The translations under genes and the position numbers were made by a program. Under the pieces are notes generated by a model, which made no database searches, was not told the DNA's origin, and saw only the letters and a list, made by a program, of their open reading frames with translations. From positions 2,356,001 to 2,420,000 of the forward strand of contig CAVZIJ010000003.1 of the NCBI GenBank assembly GCA_963775335.1: a stretch of 64,000 bases of DNA, given 5' to 3'. Positions 8,671 through 17,837 of the stretch are shown piece after piece; position 1 is the first letter of the stretch; every line of letters starts with the position of its first letter. The DNA is from CAVQCX01 sp963775335. GTDB lineage: Bacteria > Pseudomonadota > Gammaproteobacteria > Chromatiales > Chromatiaceae.

Positions 8671-10044
8671 TCAGGCCGGCGCCGGCTGGCGGCCCAGGGC
8701 GTCCAGCAGCCGCTGATGGATGTTGCCGAAGCCGCCATTGCTCATCACCAGCACCTGATCCCCGGGCCGCGCATCGTCGACGATGGCCTCGACGATGGCC
8801 GGGACCGAGTCGGCGACCTGGACCCGCTCGCCCAGAGCGGAAAACACCGCCCGGGGATCCCAGCCCAGCTCTGCCGGGGCATGGACCAGCACCCGGTCGG
8901 CCTCGGCCAGGGCATCGGGCAGCTGATCCGCGTGCACCCCCAGGCGCATGGTGTTCGAGCGCGGATCGAGCACGGCGATAATCCGCGCGGGCCCCACCCG
9001 GGCCCGCAGCCCGGCGAGCGTAGTGCGGATCGCAGTCGGATGATGGGCGAAATCGTCGTAGACGCGGACGCCGCCCACCTCGCCTCGCAGCTCCATGCGG
9101 CGCTTGATCCCGCGGAATTCGCCCAGCGCGCGAATCGCCTGGGCCGGCGCCACCCCGGCGTGCGCGGCAGCCGCCAGGGCCGCCAGGGCGTTGTTCAGAT
9201 TATGCTCGCCGATCTGGCTCCAATCGACTCGGCCCATGCGCTCGCCCCGGCACAGCACCTCGAACCGCCCGGCGTCGCGACCGACCTCGGTCGCATCCCA
9301 GTCGGACCCGCCCCCGAGACCGAAACGCTCCACCGGTGTCCAGCAGCCCTTGGCGAGTACCTGGTCGATTGCCCGATCGGCCGCCGGAGCGATGATCCGG
9401 CCCGCGCCGGGCACGGTCCGCACCAGGTGGTGGAACTGACGCTGGATCATGGCCAAGTCATCGAAGATATCGGCGTGGTCGAACTCCAGATTGTTCAGAA
9501 CGAGGGTACGCGGGCGGTAATGGACGAACTTGGAGCGCTTGTCGAAGAAAGCCGTGTCGTACTCGTCGGCCTCGACCACGAAGAAGGGGTCTGAGCCGAG
9601 TCGGGCCGAGACCGCGAAGTTTTCCGGCACCCCCCCGATCAGCAAGCCGGGATCCAATCCTGCAGACTCCAGCATCCAGGCCACCATGCTCGAGGTGGAC
9701 GTCTTGCCATGGGTCCCCGCCACCGCGATGACCCATCGCGAGGCCAGCACCTGCTCGGCGAGCCACTGGGGTCCCGAGGTATAGCGCAGGCCGGCATCGA
9801 GCATGTACTCCACCGCCGGGTTGCCCCGGGACATGGCGTTGCCCACCACCACCCAGTCCGGCGCAGGCCGCAGATGCTCCGGACTGTAGCCCTCCATGAG
9901 CCCGATGCCCGCCTGCTCGAGCTGCACGCTCATGGGGGGGTAGACATTGGCGTCGGAGCCGGTCACCCGATGTCCGAGGGAGCGCGCCAGCAGCGCGATG
10001 CCGCCCATGAAGGTTCCGCAGATGCCGAGGATGTGGATGTGCAT
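8671..10044 (-). CDS. mpl: UDP-N-acetylmuramate:L-alanyl-gamma-D-glutamyl-meso-DAP ligase
   Basis: Murein recycling ligase that attaches the recovered tripeptide to UDP-MurNAc. 457 residues, Mur ligase fold. The N-terminus HIHILGICGTFMGG is diagnostic for Mpl rather than MurC. The ATP-binding loop AGTHGKTSTSSM is present, followed by EADEYDTAFFDKRSKFVHY. I placed the start at the ATG at 10044, because residues upstream of it do not fit the family. It begins one base after the stop of the upstream membrane-protein gene, so the two are coupled. ubiX follows downstream. Confidence 0.96.
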   Translation of the reverse strand: MHIHILGICGTFMGGIALLARSLGHRVTGSDANVYPPMSVQLEQAGIGLMEGYSPEHLRPAPDWVVVGNAMSRGNPAVEYMLDAGLRYTSGPQWLAEQVLASRWVIAVAGTHGKTSTSSMVAWMLESAGLDPGLLIGGVPENFAVSARLGSDPFFVVEADEYDTAFFDKRSKFVHYRPRTLVLNNLEFDHADIFDDLAMIQRQFHHLVRTVPGAGRIIAPAADRAIDQVLAKGCWTPVERFGLGGGSDWDATEVGRDAGRFEVLCRGERMGRVDWSQIGEHNLNNALAALAAAAHAGVAPAQAIRALGEFRGIKRRMELRGEVGGVRVYDDFAHHPTAIRTTLAGLRARVGPARIIAVLDPRSNTMRLGVHADQLPDALAEADRVLVHAPAELGWDPRAVFSALGERVQVADSVPAIVEAIVDDARPGDQVLVMSNGGFGNIHQRLLDALGRQPAPA

Positions 10045-10045
10045 G

Positions 10046-10567
10046 TCAGACGAGTGCAGGGAAAAGGGCTGCCAACAGCTCGTTGGCCAGGAACATGTAC
10101 GCGATAGCGAGCAGCACACCCATGATCAGGGGCACCTCCAGCGCGTGGCGCAGGATGTGGCCGATTACGATCTGGATCCAGATCATGAGCCCGATACCAA
10201 GGATACCGGCGAGCTGTACGAGCCCCGAGCCGCCGTCCGTATCAGCCCCGGCGAGGGGCTGCAGCGGCAGCGCCAGGGCCGTCAGCAGGGCCCCGGATCC
10301 CAGCAATGCGGTCGCCGTTTGAGCAAATCGTGCCGAACGACCCCGCAGCTGCAGCGCGACCCAGATCGTCGCGAGCAGCACGAGGGCGTCGACCAAGCTG
10401 GCAGAGAGCGCCGAGCCTGCCCCCCCGAGCACCCGGACCCCCGCAGCCAGCCCCACAAGCACATACGCGACCAGCGTAAGCCCCAAGAGTCCCTGGGAGG
10501 CGGGGGCATCCTGTGGGGCAGCCTTGAGCAGACAGAGGTCCAGGAAGAAGCGCAGCAGTCGGTTCAA
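10046..10567 (-). CDS. Conserved multi-pass inner-membrane protein, function unknown
   Basis: 173 residues with about four or five hydrophobic helices (around residues 27-48, 58-73, 85-103, 117-140 and 143-165) and short loops, so an inner-membrane protein. Its topology resembles Yip1-type proteins, but I see no catalytic motif and do not assign a function. Its stop lies two bases from the mpl start, so it is almost certainly the first gene of a membrane protein-mpl-ubiX transcription unit. The link to murein recycling is by position only. Confidence 0.75.
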   Translation of the reverse strand: MNRLLRFFLDLCLLKAAPQDAPASQGLLGLTLVAYVLVGLAAGVRVLGGAGSALSASLVDALVLLATIWVALQLRGRSARFAQTATALLGSGALLTALALPLQPLAGADTDGGSGLVQLAGILGIGLMIWIQIVIGHILRHALEVPLIMGVLLAIAYMFLANELLAALFPALV

Positions 10568-10694
10568 CGCCGAGCGGGACCGATGAGATTGGGATCACCC
10601 ATCCGAGGAATGATAGCGCCCGCGCCGGGTCTGCCGAAACCGACCTGAGAGGTTGAGTGTTAAGCTGCACCCTCATTTCGTGAGGACACCGGGC

Positions 10695-11852
10695 ATGCGA
10701 AGGCTCTATGTCGACTCGGTCGGTAAGCTGCACGAGCTGTGCACCCTGCTACGGGACAGCCGCTGGCTGGCAGTCGATACGGAGTTCATGCGCGAGAAGA
10801 CCTACTTTCCCCGGCTTTGCCTGCTACAGGTCGCCGACCAGACGACGGCCGCCTGCATCGACCCCCTGACGGTCGGCGACCTGTCGCCGTTGCTGGATCT
10901 GCTCTACGAGCCCGCGTGCATCAAGGTCTTCCATGCCGCTCGCCAGGACCTGGAGATCTTCCTCAACCACTGGGACCGACTACCCGCGCCGATCTTCGAC
11001 ACCCAGATCGCCGCCATGCTCAGCGGCCTCGGAGAGCAGATCGGCTACGGCGCCCTGGTCAAGGTCCTCCTGGACGTCGACCTGGAGAAGGGACACACCC
11101 GGACCGACTGGTGCCGGCGCCCTTTGGATGCCGACCAGCTCGCCTACGCCTACGACGATGTCATCCACCTGGGCGAGGTCTATCTGCGCCTGCACGCCCG
11201 GCTCGAGTCCCTGGGCCGACTCCGCTGGCTCGAAGAGGACTTCGGGAGCCTGGCGGACCGGGCGACCTACCGCACCGAGCCCGAAGAGGCATGGCGGCGC
11301 GTCAAAGGTCGCCAGGTACTGCGAGGCGTCCAACGCGCGGTCCTGCAACGGCTGGCCGGCTGGCGGGAAGGCGAGGCCCAGTCCCGGGACCGACCGCGCC
11401 GCTGGGTGCTGGGAGACGAGGTGCTGATCGACCTCGCCCGGCGCATGCCCCGGGACCTGGGCACGCTGGCGCGCATTCGGGGCCTGGAAGGCGGCGCCGT
11501 CGCGCACTGGGGCGAACGGCTGCTCGCGCTGATCGCGCAGGGGCGCGGTGCCGCTAGGGAGGACTGGCCGGAGGAAGAGGGCCGAGGGCCCGTCCCTTCG
11601 GCGGCCGAAGAGGCCCTGGCGGATCTGTTGTCGGCCGCCCTGCGCCTGCTTGCCGAGGCCCAGCACGTCAGCCCCTCCGCGGTGGCCAGCCGCGGCGACC
11701 TGACCCGGATCGCCTGCGGCGAGCGTGCGGGGCCGCTGCTGCGCGGCTGGCGGCGAGCGCTCGCCGGCGAGCGGCTCCTGGATCTGGCCGAAGGCCGGGG
11801 GGCCATGGGCGTGGTGGCAGGACAGCTCCAGATCCTGCCGGCTATCGAGTAG
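10695..11852 (+). CDS. rnd: Ribonuclease D
   Basis: 3'-5' exoribonuclease involved in tRNA 3' end maturation. 385 residues. The DEDD exonuclease motifs are visible: DTEFMREKTY (Exo I), VFHAARQDLEIF (Exo II) and YAYDDV (Exo III). A C-terminal HRDC-type region follows, containing the segment LARRMPRDLGTLARIRGL. I chose the ATG at 10695, preceded at a suitable distance by AGGA, over an in-frame TTG at 10653. It is monocistronic and divergent from the membrane protein-mpl operon. Confidence 0.94.
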   Translation: MRRLYVDSVGKLHELCTLLRDSRWLAVDTEFMREKTYFPRLCLLQVADQTTAACIDPLTVGDLSPLLDLLYEPACIKVFHAARQDLEIFLNHWDRLPAPIFDTQIAAMLSGLGEQIGYGALVKVLLDVDLEKGHTRTDWCRRPLDADQLAYAYDDVIHLGEVYLRLHARLESLGRLRWLEEDFGSLADRATYRTEPEEAWRRVKGRQVLRGVQRAVLQRLAGWREGEAQSRDRPRRWVLGDEVLIDLARRMPRDLGTLARIRGLEGGAVAHWGERLLALIAQGRGAAREDWPEEEGRGPVPSAAEEALADLLSAALRLLAEAQHVSPSAVASRGDLTRIACGERAGPLLRGWRRALAGERLLDLAEGRGAMGVVAGQLQILPAIE

Positions 11853-11998
11853 CCTGGCCTGGCCGTTCAGATCCGGCGCCTCGCGATCAACGCCGGCAGG
11901 CCGGGGCCGCACCAGCTACTATTTAGTGCCGCCACGCATCGCAGGAGTGCAACCCGGCGGGGAAGCGGTCTTGGTCAACCCAGAGGAGGCCCGATCCG

Positions 11999-12223
11999 AT
12001 GAGAAAGCTTGCCGTCACCCTTGCCCTGATCCTGCTCGCGGGCTGCTCCCGCCACCCGGCCCCAACAGGGGATGTCACCCACAATCCGGTCTGGGGACCC
12101 CAGGTGAAGGCGTTGAGAGAAACCGAGGACGTGGCGAAATTCGCCGAGGAACAGCAGCGCCTCAACGACAAGTCCCTGAAAAACCTGGGCCTCGCACCGG
12201 ATCAGATCAAGGAAGGACACTGA
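11999..12223 (+). CDS. Small lipoprotein, function unknown
   Basis: 74-residue exported protein. The type II signal peptide ends in the lipobox LAGC at residues 13-16, so the mature protein would be a lipid-anchored peptide of about 59 residues. The mature part is charged and helical in appearance (ETEDVAKFAEEQQRLNDKS) and could form a short coiled coil. A strong Shine-Dalgarno, AGAGGAGG, precedes the ATG. Its 3' end overlaps the 3' end of lnt by 17 bp, convergently. Lnt is the enzyme that completes lipoprotein N-acylation. I do not recognise a specific family. Confidence 0.8.
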   Translation: MRKLAVTLALILLAGCSRHPAPTGDVTHNPVWGPQVKALRETEDVAKFAEEQQRLNDKSLKNLGLAPDQIKEGH

Positions 12224-13730
12224 TCGGCCGCTGTCGCCGGGCGATCAGCGCAGCGGCGCCCAGGGCCGCGAGCGCCAGAGCCACCACCAGGCGGTTGCCG
12301 AAGCGCAGATAGGGGGTCATCCCCTTCATGGGGACGACGTCGCCGCTCAGCACGTAGGGCACGAACAGCGGAGAGCGCTCCCGCACACGACCCTTCTCAT
12401 CGATGAGCGCGGAGATGCCGCTGTTGGTGGAGCGCAGCATCCAGCGCCCTGCCTCCAAGGCTCTCATGCGCGCGATTTCCAGGTGCTGATGGGGCGCCAG
12501 GGAGTCACCAAACCAGGAATCGTTGCTGACGTTGACGAGAAAGGCTGCGTCGGGGAAGGCCCCGAGCATCTCTTCGCCGAAGGCGTCTTCGTAGCAGATC
12601 GACAGTGCCGCGCCATATCCGGCCATCCGCAGAAACGGCCTCGCCGCATCGCCCGCAGAGAAATCAGACATCGGGATGTTGAGCGCCCGGCCCACGGGCT
12701 CGAAGATCCTGCGCAGCGGCACGTACTCTCCGAAAGGCACCAGATGGTGCTTGCGGTACACCCCCCGCTGCCCACCGAGTGTCAGCAAGGCGTTGTAATA
12801 GAGCCCGGTGTCGGCATCCACCACCGGGGCGCCGAGCAGCAGATCGGTGCCGTGGCGGCGAGCCTCCTCGGACAAGGGCTCCAGGAAGCTGCGCTCCACC
12901 TGACGGGCAAGCGTCGGCACCGCGGTCTCGGGCCAGATCACCAGGCGGCTGTCCCAGTGCTGGCGGGTCAGGTCCCGGTACAGGTCCAGGGTGGGAAACA
13001 GCCGCTCAGGCTGCCACTTGAGGCTCGGCGTGATGTCCCCCTGGATCAGGCTGACGCGAAACGGCTCGCCGGCGGGCTCGCTCCAGCCCAGGTTACGCAG
13101 CCCCCACCCCACCAGCCAGAGCAGGGCGAGCGCGGCGACGCCCGGATAGAACCGGATCCGGAAGTCACTCAACGCCCAGGCAGCAAGACCGGCCGATAGC
13201 GCGAGCAGGCCGCCCACCCCGTAGACACCGAGCAGCGGCGCAAAACCAGCCAGCGGGGCATCGATCTGCGAGTACCCCATCGACAGCCAGGGAAACCCGG
13301 TCAGAAACCAGCCCCGCGTCCACTCTCCGAGCACCCAGACCGCCGGAAAGGTCAGCAGCAGGCGCACCCAGTCGGGGCCATCCAGGCGGGCGGCGAGCCA
13401 ACCGGCCAGACCGTAGAACAGGGCCATGGAGGCAACCAGGGCGCCGGTGATTGTCCAGGCCAGCACCGGCCCGCCGTCGCTGAACCGATCGATGCTGATG
13501 TGCACCCAGGACACCCCCGCACCGAGCAGGCCGAGCCCGAACAGATAGCCCAGGCCGAACGCCCGACGCGGCTCTGCGTCGTGCCACAGCAGAAAGAGGC
13601 CTGTCAGCGCGACCAGGGGGACCGGAAAGAGCCCGAAAGGGGCGAACCCCAGCACGCTCGCCGCCCCCAAGGGCAACGCAGCGAGCCAGAGCCAGCGCCT
13701 GAGCGCCCCGATGCTGAGCCGAGCGGGCAA
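12207..13730 (-). CDS. lnt: Apolipoprotein N-acyltransferase
   Basis: Inner-membrane enzyme that adds the third acyl chain to the N-terminal cysteine of lipoproteins. 507 residues. The N-terminal half is a multi-helix membrane domain and the C-terminal half is a nitrilase-like domain. The catalytic Glu lies in the WPETAVP segment and the nucleophilic Cys in SICYEDAFG; KHHLVPFGEYVPLR carries conserved active-site loop residues. The start is a TTG at 13730, with GGGGA about 7 bases upstream and 20 bp after the corC stop. It follows corC in the standard gammaproteobacterial order miaB-ybeZ-ybeY-corC-lnt. Confidence 0.96.
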   Translation of the reverse strand: MPARLSIGALRRWLWLAALPLGAASVLGFAPFGLFPVPLVALTGLFLLWHDAEPRRAFGLGYLFGLGLLGAGVSWVHISIDRFSDGGPVLAWTITGALVASMALFYGLAGWLAARLDGPDWVRLLLTFPAVWVLGEWTRGWFLTGFPWLSMGYSQIDAPLAGFAPLLGVYGVGGLLALSAGLAAWALSDFRIRFYPGVAALALLWLVGWGLRNLGWSEPAGEPFRVSLIQGDITPSLKWQPERLFPTLDLYRDLTRQHWDSRLVIWPETAVPTLARQVERSFLEPLSEEARRHGTDLLLGAPVVDADTGLYYNALLTLGGQRGVYRKHHLVPFGEYVPLRRIFEPVGRALNIPMSDFSAGDAARPFLRMAGYGAALSICYEDAFGEEMLGAFPDAAFLVNVSNDSWFGDSLAPHQHLEIARMRALEAGRWMLRSTNSGISALIDEKGRVRERSPLFVPYVLSGDVVPMKGMTPYLRFGNRLVVALALAALGAAALIARRQRPISVLP

Positions 13731-13750
13731 TGCGCAATCCCCAGCGAATA

Positions 13751-14623
13751 TCAGGCCTGGCCGGGAAGGCCTTCGCGGGCCTCCTGGAGACGACGCGCGT
13801 AGAGCAGGTGGATGCGGCGGCTGTCGGCGCGCATGACCTGGAACTGAAAGCCGCCCAGATTCACCTTCTCCCCGCGCTTGGGCAGATGGCCCAGGGCATT
13901 CATGACAAGCCCACCGATGGTATCGAACTCCTGGTCATCGAATGCAGTGCCGAAGTGCTCGTTGAAGTCCTCGATCGTGGTCTGGGCCTTGATCGTGAAC
14001 TCCCGATCACCGCGCTTGAGGATCGCTGCGCCCTCGTCGTAGTCGTACTCATCCTCTATCTCCCCGACGATCTGCTCGAGAACGTCCTCGATGGTGACCA
14101 AACCGGCGACCGAGCCATACTCGTCCACGACGATTGCAATGTGATTGCGGCTACCGCGGAACTCCTTTAGCAGTACGTTGAGGCGCTTGCTCTCGGGCAC
14201 GAACACCGCGGAGCGCAACACCTGGCGCATATCGAAACGGCGCCCCCCGTCGCTCCCGCAATAGGGCAACAGGTCCTTGGCGAGCATGATGCCCACCACC
14301 TCGCTGCGGTCGTCGCCGATCACCGGGAAACGCGAGTGCGCCGACTCCACCACCACCGGCAGGACCTTGTCGAGGGGGTCATCGCGGCACACCACCGTCA
14401 TGTTCGCCCGCGGGATCATGATGTCGCGCACCTGCAGGTCGGAGACCTCCAGCACGCCCTCAATCATGCTCAAGGCCTCGCTGTCCAACAGGGCCCGGTT
14501 CCTTGCCTCCCGGAGCACGCAGAGCAGCTGCTCCCGGTCTTTGGGCTCGCCGCCGAACAGCTGGGTCAGCCGCTCGAGCCAGGATCTCGGACCCGATCCA
14601 CCGCTGAGTCCTTCGCTACTCAT
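13751..14623 (-). CDS. corC: CorC/YbeX-type CBS-domain protein
   Basis: Cytoplasmic CBS-pair protein linked to Mg/Co efflux and to ribosome maintenance in relatives. 290 residues. It has two CBS motifs (residues about 70-190, including VRDIMIPRANM and VEDVLEQIVGEIEDEYD) and a C-terminal CorC/HlyC domain with FDTIGGLVMNALGHLPKRG. The ATG at 14623 is preceded by GGAGAA. It sits between ybeY and lnt in the conserved operon. Confidence 0.95.
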   Translation of the reverse strand: MSSEGLSGGSGPRSWLERLTQLFGGEPKDREQLLCVLREARNRALLDSEALSMIEGVLEVSDLQVRDIMIPRANMTVVCRDDPLDKVLPVVVESAHSRFPVIGDDRSEVVGIMLAKDLLPYCGSDGGRRFDMRQVLRSAVFVPESKRLNVLLKEFRGSRNHIAIVVDEYGSVAGLVTIEDVLEQIVGEIEDEYDYDEGAAILKRGDREFTIKAQTTIEDFNEHFGTAFDDQEFDTIGGLVMNALGHLPKRGEKVNLGGFQFQVMRADSRRIHLLYARRLQEAREGLPGQA

Positions 14624-14710
14624 GGTTCTCCGGCTCTTGATTGAAAAACACTGAGAAAGCCGTCCCCGCCCGCTCAGCGCACACATCCATGTAGTGCGAG
14701 AAACACCGAT

Positions 14711-15169
14711 TCATTCGGCGTTTCCATAAGGGTCTGGCAGCCCGAGACCAGCGAGCACCGCCGTCTCGAGCGACTCCATCTCGCTGGCGTCCGCATCGCT
14801 CTGGTGATCGAAGCCGAGCAGATGCAGGACCCCGTGGGCGACCATGTGCGCCCAATGGGCCTCCGGCGGCTTGCCCTGCTCGACGGCCTCCCGCGCAACC
14901 ACCGGTGCGCAGATCACGATATCACCCAGGTGCTTCGCTGGCACGCCCGCGGGGGGCTCGAAGGGGAAGGAGAGCACGTTGGTCGGCCGGTCCACACCCC
15001 TGAAATCGCGGTTCAAGGTACGGCTCTCGGGCTCGTCCACAACGCGGATGACCAGCGCCCCCGAGGCCTGGGCGCCCCGAAGGGCGGCCCGCGCCCACAG
15101 ACGCAGGCGCTGGCGCGCAGGAACCGGTGCATCCACGGCGACCAGCTGGCATTGGATAGGAGCGCTCAC
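14711..15169 (-). CDS. ybeY: Endoribonuclease YbeY (rRNA maturation factor)
   Basis: Zinc-dependent single-strand RNase required for 16S rRNA 3' processing and ribosome quality control. 152 residues from the GTG at 15169. The metal site HGVLHLLGFDH (HxxxHxxGxDH) is intact, and the conserved DRPTNVLSFPF lies upstream of it. An in-frame ATG much further upstream would add 56 poorly conserved residues and was rejected. It is downstream of ybeZ with an 82-bp gap. Confidence 0.95.
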   Translation of the reverse strand: MSAPIQCQLVAVDAPVPARQRLRLWARAALRGAQASGALVIRVVDEPESRTLNRDFRGVDRPTNVLSFPFEPPAGVPAKHLGDIVICAPVVAREAVEQGKPPEAHWAHMVAHGVLHLLGFDHQSDADASEMESLETAVLAGLGLPDPYGNAE

Positions 15170-15251
15170 CGGGACAAGCCGCGGGCGCCGGGCGCCGGCT
15201 TCCCGCGGCCCTGGACTCCGGCCGGAGCGCCGGCGATTCGCAAGGCGCGCA

Positions 15252-16244
15252 TCAGGCCTCCGGACCCCGCTCGCCAAACACCTCGTAGGCATGCACGATT
15301 CGCTGGACCAAGGGGTGGCGCACCACATCCTTGGCATTGAAGAAGGTAAAGCTGATGCCGTTCACCTGACCCAGGACCTCGATCGCCTGGCGCAGACCCG
15401 ACTGCTGGCCCTTTGGCAGATCAACCTGGGTCACATCTCCGGTCACCACCGCCGTGGAGCCGAAGCCGATTCGGGTGAGGAACATCTTCATCTGTTCGGG
15501 GGTGGTGTTCTGCGCCTCGTCCAGGATGATGAACGACTCGTTCAGCGTGCGCCCGCGCATGTAGGCGAGCGGGGCCACCTCGATAACGTTGCGCTCGATC
15601 AGCTTGGCCACCCGCTCGAAGCCGAGCATCTCGTAGAGCGCATCGTAGAGCGGACGCAGATAGGGGTCGATCTTCTGGGCGAGGTCCCCCGGCAGGAAGC
15701 CCAGGCGCTCGCCGGCCTCGACCGCCGGGCGCACCAGCAGGATACGGCGCACCTGCTCACGCTCCAGGGCCTCCACGGCGCAGGCCACCGCCAAGTAGGT
15801 CTTGCCGGTGCCGGCCGGGCCGACCCCGAAATTCAGGTCGTGGCCCAGGATCTTGTACATGTAATCGCGCTGGTTCGGTCCCCGGGGGCGGACCAAGCCG
15901 CGCCGGGTCTTGATGACGACCTCGGGGGTCTCCTCCGGCCCCGGCTGCTCCAGCAGCTCATCGACCCCCGATTCCTGCAAGAACAGGTGGACCTGCTCGG
16001 GGGTGAGCACCTCCTCAAGGCTCGCCTCGTACAGATCGTGGATCAGCTCCCGACCCGCCGCGATGGCGGGAGGGGCGCCGAACAGCCGAAACAGGTTGCC
16101 CCGGTTGGAGATCTCGATACCGAGCCGCCGCTCGATCTGACGCAGGTGCTCATCGAGCTGGCCGCACAGATTGGCCAAGCGCCCGTTGTCGATGGGCTCG
16201 AGGACCAGGTCGATGGTGTCGGGATGGTCGGAGACTGCTGCCAT
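15252..16244 (-). CDS. ybeZ: PhoH-like ATPase YbeZ
   Basis: Cytoplasmic P-loop ATPase of the PhoH family, a partner of YbeY in RNA metabolism. 330 residues. The Walker A motif is GPAGTGKTY, Walker B is FIILDEAQN, and the RNA-helicase-like sensor VVTGDVTQVDLP follows. The start is the ATG at 16244, 82 bp downstream of the miaB stop. The gene order miaB-ybeZ-ybeY-corC-lnt is conserved across gammaproteobacteria. Confidence 0.95.
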   Translation of the reverse strand: MAAVSDHPDTIDLVLEPIDNGRLANLCGQLDEHLRQIERRLGIEISNRGNLFRLFGAPPAIAAGRELIHDLYEASLEEVLTPEQVHLFLQESGVDELLEQPGPEETPEVVIKTRRGLVRPRGPNQRDYMYKILGHDLNFGVGPAGTGKTYLAVACAVEALEREQVRRILLVRPAVEAGERLGFLPGDLAQKIDPYLRPLYDALYEMLGFERVAKLIERNVIEVAPLAYMRGRTLNESFIILDEAQNTTPEQMKMFLTRIGFGSTAVVTGDVTQVDLPKGQQSGLRQAIEVLGQVNGISFTFFNAKDVVRHPLVQRIVHAYEVFGERGPEA

Positions 16245-16326
16245 GCTAAGGGCGCAGAGGAAGGTCCGCTCGGGTCGCTGGGCTTATGAACACAATAGCT
16301 CGGGTCGACGCCGCCGGCGAGGCGAG

Positions 16327-17676
16327 TCAGGCCACCTGGACCTCGGCCGCCGGCTCGGCCAGCTCGCCGCGCAGGGAGTTGGGCAGGGCCTCGGTGATGC
16401 GCACGTCGACGAACCGACCGATCAAGTCGGCGCCGCCGTCCAGGTTGACCACGCGATTGTTTTCGGTGCGTCCGGCAACCTGGCGGGCGTCCTTGCGGGA
16501 GGGGCGCTCGATGAGGATGCGCTGCACGCTGCCGACCATCTGCCGGCTAATCCGCTGGGCACTCTCGTTGATCCGGTCCTGCAGGCGCTCGAGTCGCCGC
16601 TGCTTCACGGCGAGCGGGACCTCGTCGGGCAGCTCAGCGGCGGGCGTACCCGGGCGACGGCTGTAGATGAAGCTGAAGCATTGGTCGAAGCCGATCTCCT
16701 CGATCAGCCGCAGGCTGTCCTCGAAGTCGGCGTCGGTCTCCCCGGGGAAACCGACGATGAAGTCGGAGGAGACGCTGATACCGGGGCGCACGCGGCGAAG
16801 GCGCCGAATCTTGGCCTTGTATTCCAGGGCAGTGTGGCCGCGCTTCATCAGCCCCAGGATGCGGTCCGAGCCACTCTGCACGGGCAGGTGCAGGAAGCTC
16901 ACCAGCTCCGGGACCTCGCCGTAGACGTCGATCAGACGGTCGGAGAGCTCCACGGGGTGCGAGGTGGTGAAGCGGATGCGCCCTATCCCCTCGACCGCCG
17001 CCACGTACTGGATCAGCAGCGCCAGGTCGGCGCTCCCGCCGTCGTGCATCCGGCCCCGGTAGGCGTTGACGTTCTGGCCGAGCAGGTTGACCTCGCGCAC
17101 GCCCTGGGCGGCCAGCTTGGCGACCTCCGCAACGACATCATCGAACGGGCGGCTGACCTCCTCGCCCCGCGTGTAGGGGACCACGCAATAAGTACAGTAC
17201 TTGGAGCAGCCCTCCATGATCGAGACGAAGGCGGCGGGACCCTCGGCCCGCGGCTCGGGCAGGCAATCGAACTTTTCGATCTCAGGAAAGGACACGTCGA
17301 CCACCGGCCGACGGGCTTCCCGCGCCTGCTCCAGCATCCGGGGCAAACGGTGCAGGGTCTGAGGACCGAACACCAGGTCCACGTAAGGCGCTCGCTCACG
17401 GATCGCCTCGCCCTCCTGGCTGGCCACGCACCCGCCGACCCCAATTACCAGCCCCGGCCGGCTGGCCTTCCACGGACGCCAGCGCCCGAGCTCCGAGAAC
17501 ACCTTCTCCTGGGCCTTCTCCCGGATCGAGCAGGTGTTCAGAATGAGGACATCGGCATCCTCGGGCCGATCGGTGGGCTCCAGCCCGTGGGAGGCGCGCA
17601 GCACGTCTGCCATCTTGGCCGAGTCGTACTCGTTCATTTGGCAACCGAAGGTCTTGATGTAAAGTTTGCCCGACAT
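16327..17676 (-). CDS. miaB: tRNA-2-methylthio-N6-dimethylallyladenosine synthase
   Basis: Radical SAM methylthiotransferase that modifies A37 of tRNAs. 449 residues. The N-terminal UPF0004 domain has its three cluster cysteines (FGCQMNEYDS, NTCSIREKA, GGCVAS). The radical SAM motif is CSKYCTYC (CxxxCxxC), and a C-terminal TRAM domain is present. I placed the start at the ATG at 17676 because the sequence upstream is not family-like. It leads the conserved miaB-ybeZ-ybeY-corC-lnt block and is divergent from the two-component system genes 161 bp away. Confidence 0.96.
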   Translation of the reverse strand: MSGKLYIKTFGCQMNEYDSAKMADVLRASHGLEPTDRPEDADVLILNTCSIREKAQEKVFSELGRWRPWKASRPGLVIGVGGCVASQEGEAIRERAPYVDLVFGPQTLHRLPRMLEQAREARRPVVDVSFPEIEKFDCLPEPRAEGPAAFVSIMEGCSKYCTYCVVPYTRGEEVSRPFDDVVAEVAKLAAQGVREVNLLGQNVNAYRGRMHDGGSADLALLIQYVAAVEGIGRIRFTTSHPVELSDRLIDVYGEVPELVSFLHLPVQSGSDRILGLMKRGHTALEYKAKIRRLRRVRPGISVSSDFIVGFPGETDADFEDSLRLIEEIGFDQCFSFIYSRRPGTPAAELPDEVPLAVKQRRLERLQDRINESAQRISRQMVGSVQRILIERPSRKDARQVAGRTENNRVVNLDGGADLIGRFVDVRITEALPNSLRGELAEPAAEVQVA

Positions 17677-17837
17677 GTTGCACAGCGGCAGGGGATGGAC
17701 TGGGCAGTTTACCGCGGCTCCCCGCCCGCATCCAGCGCGCGCGAGGCGACCGGCAACCACCGAGGAGGACGCGACGCGGGGAGCGCGGAGCACTCCCCGC
17801 TCGACCCCAGTTCCCTGCATCACCGACGGAGATTGGC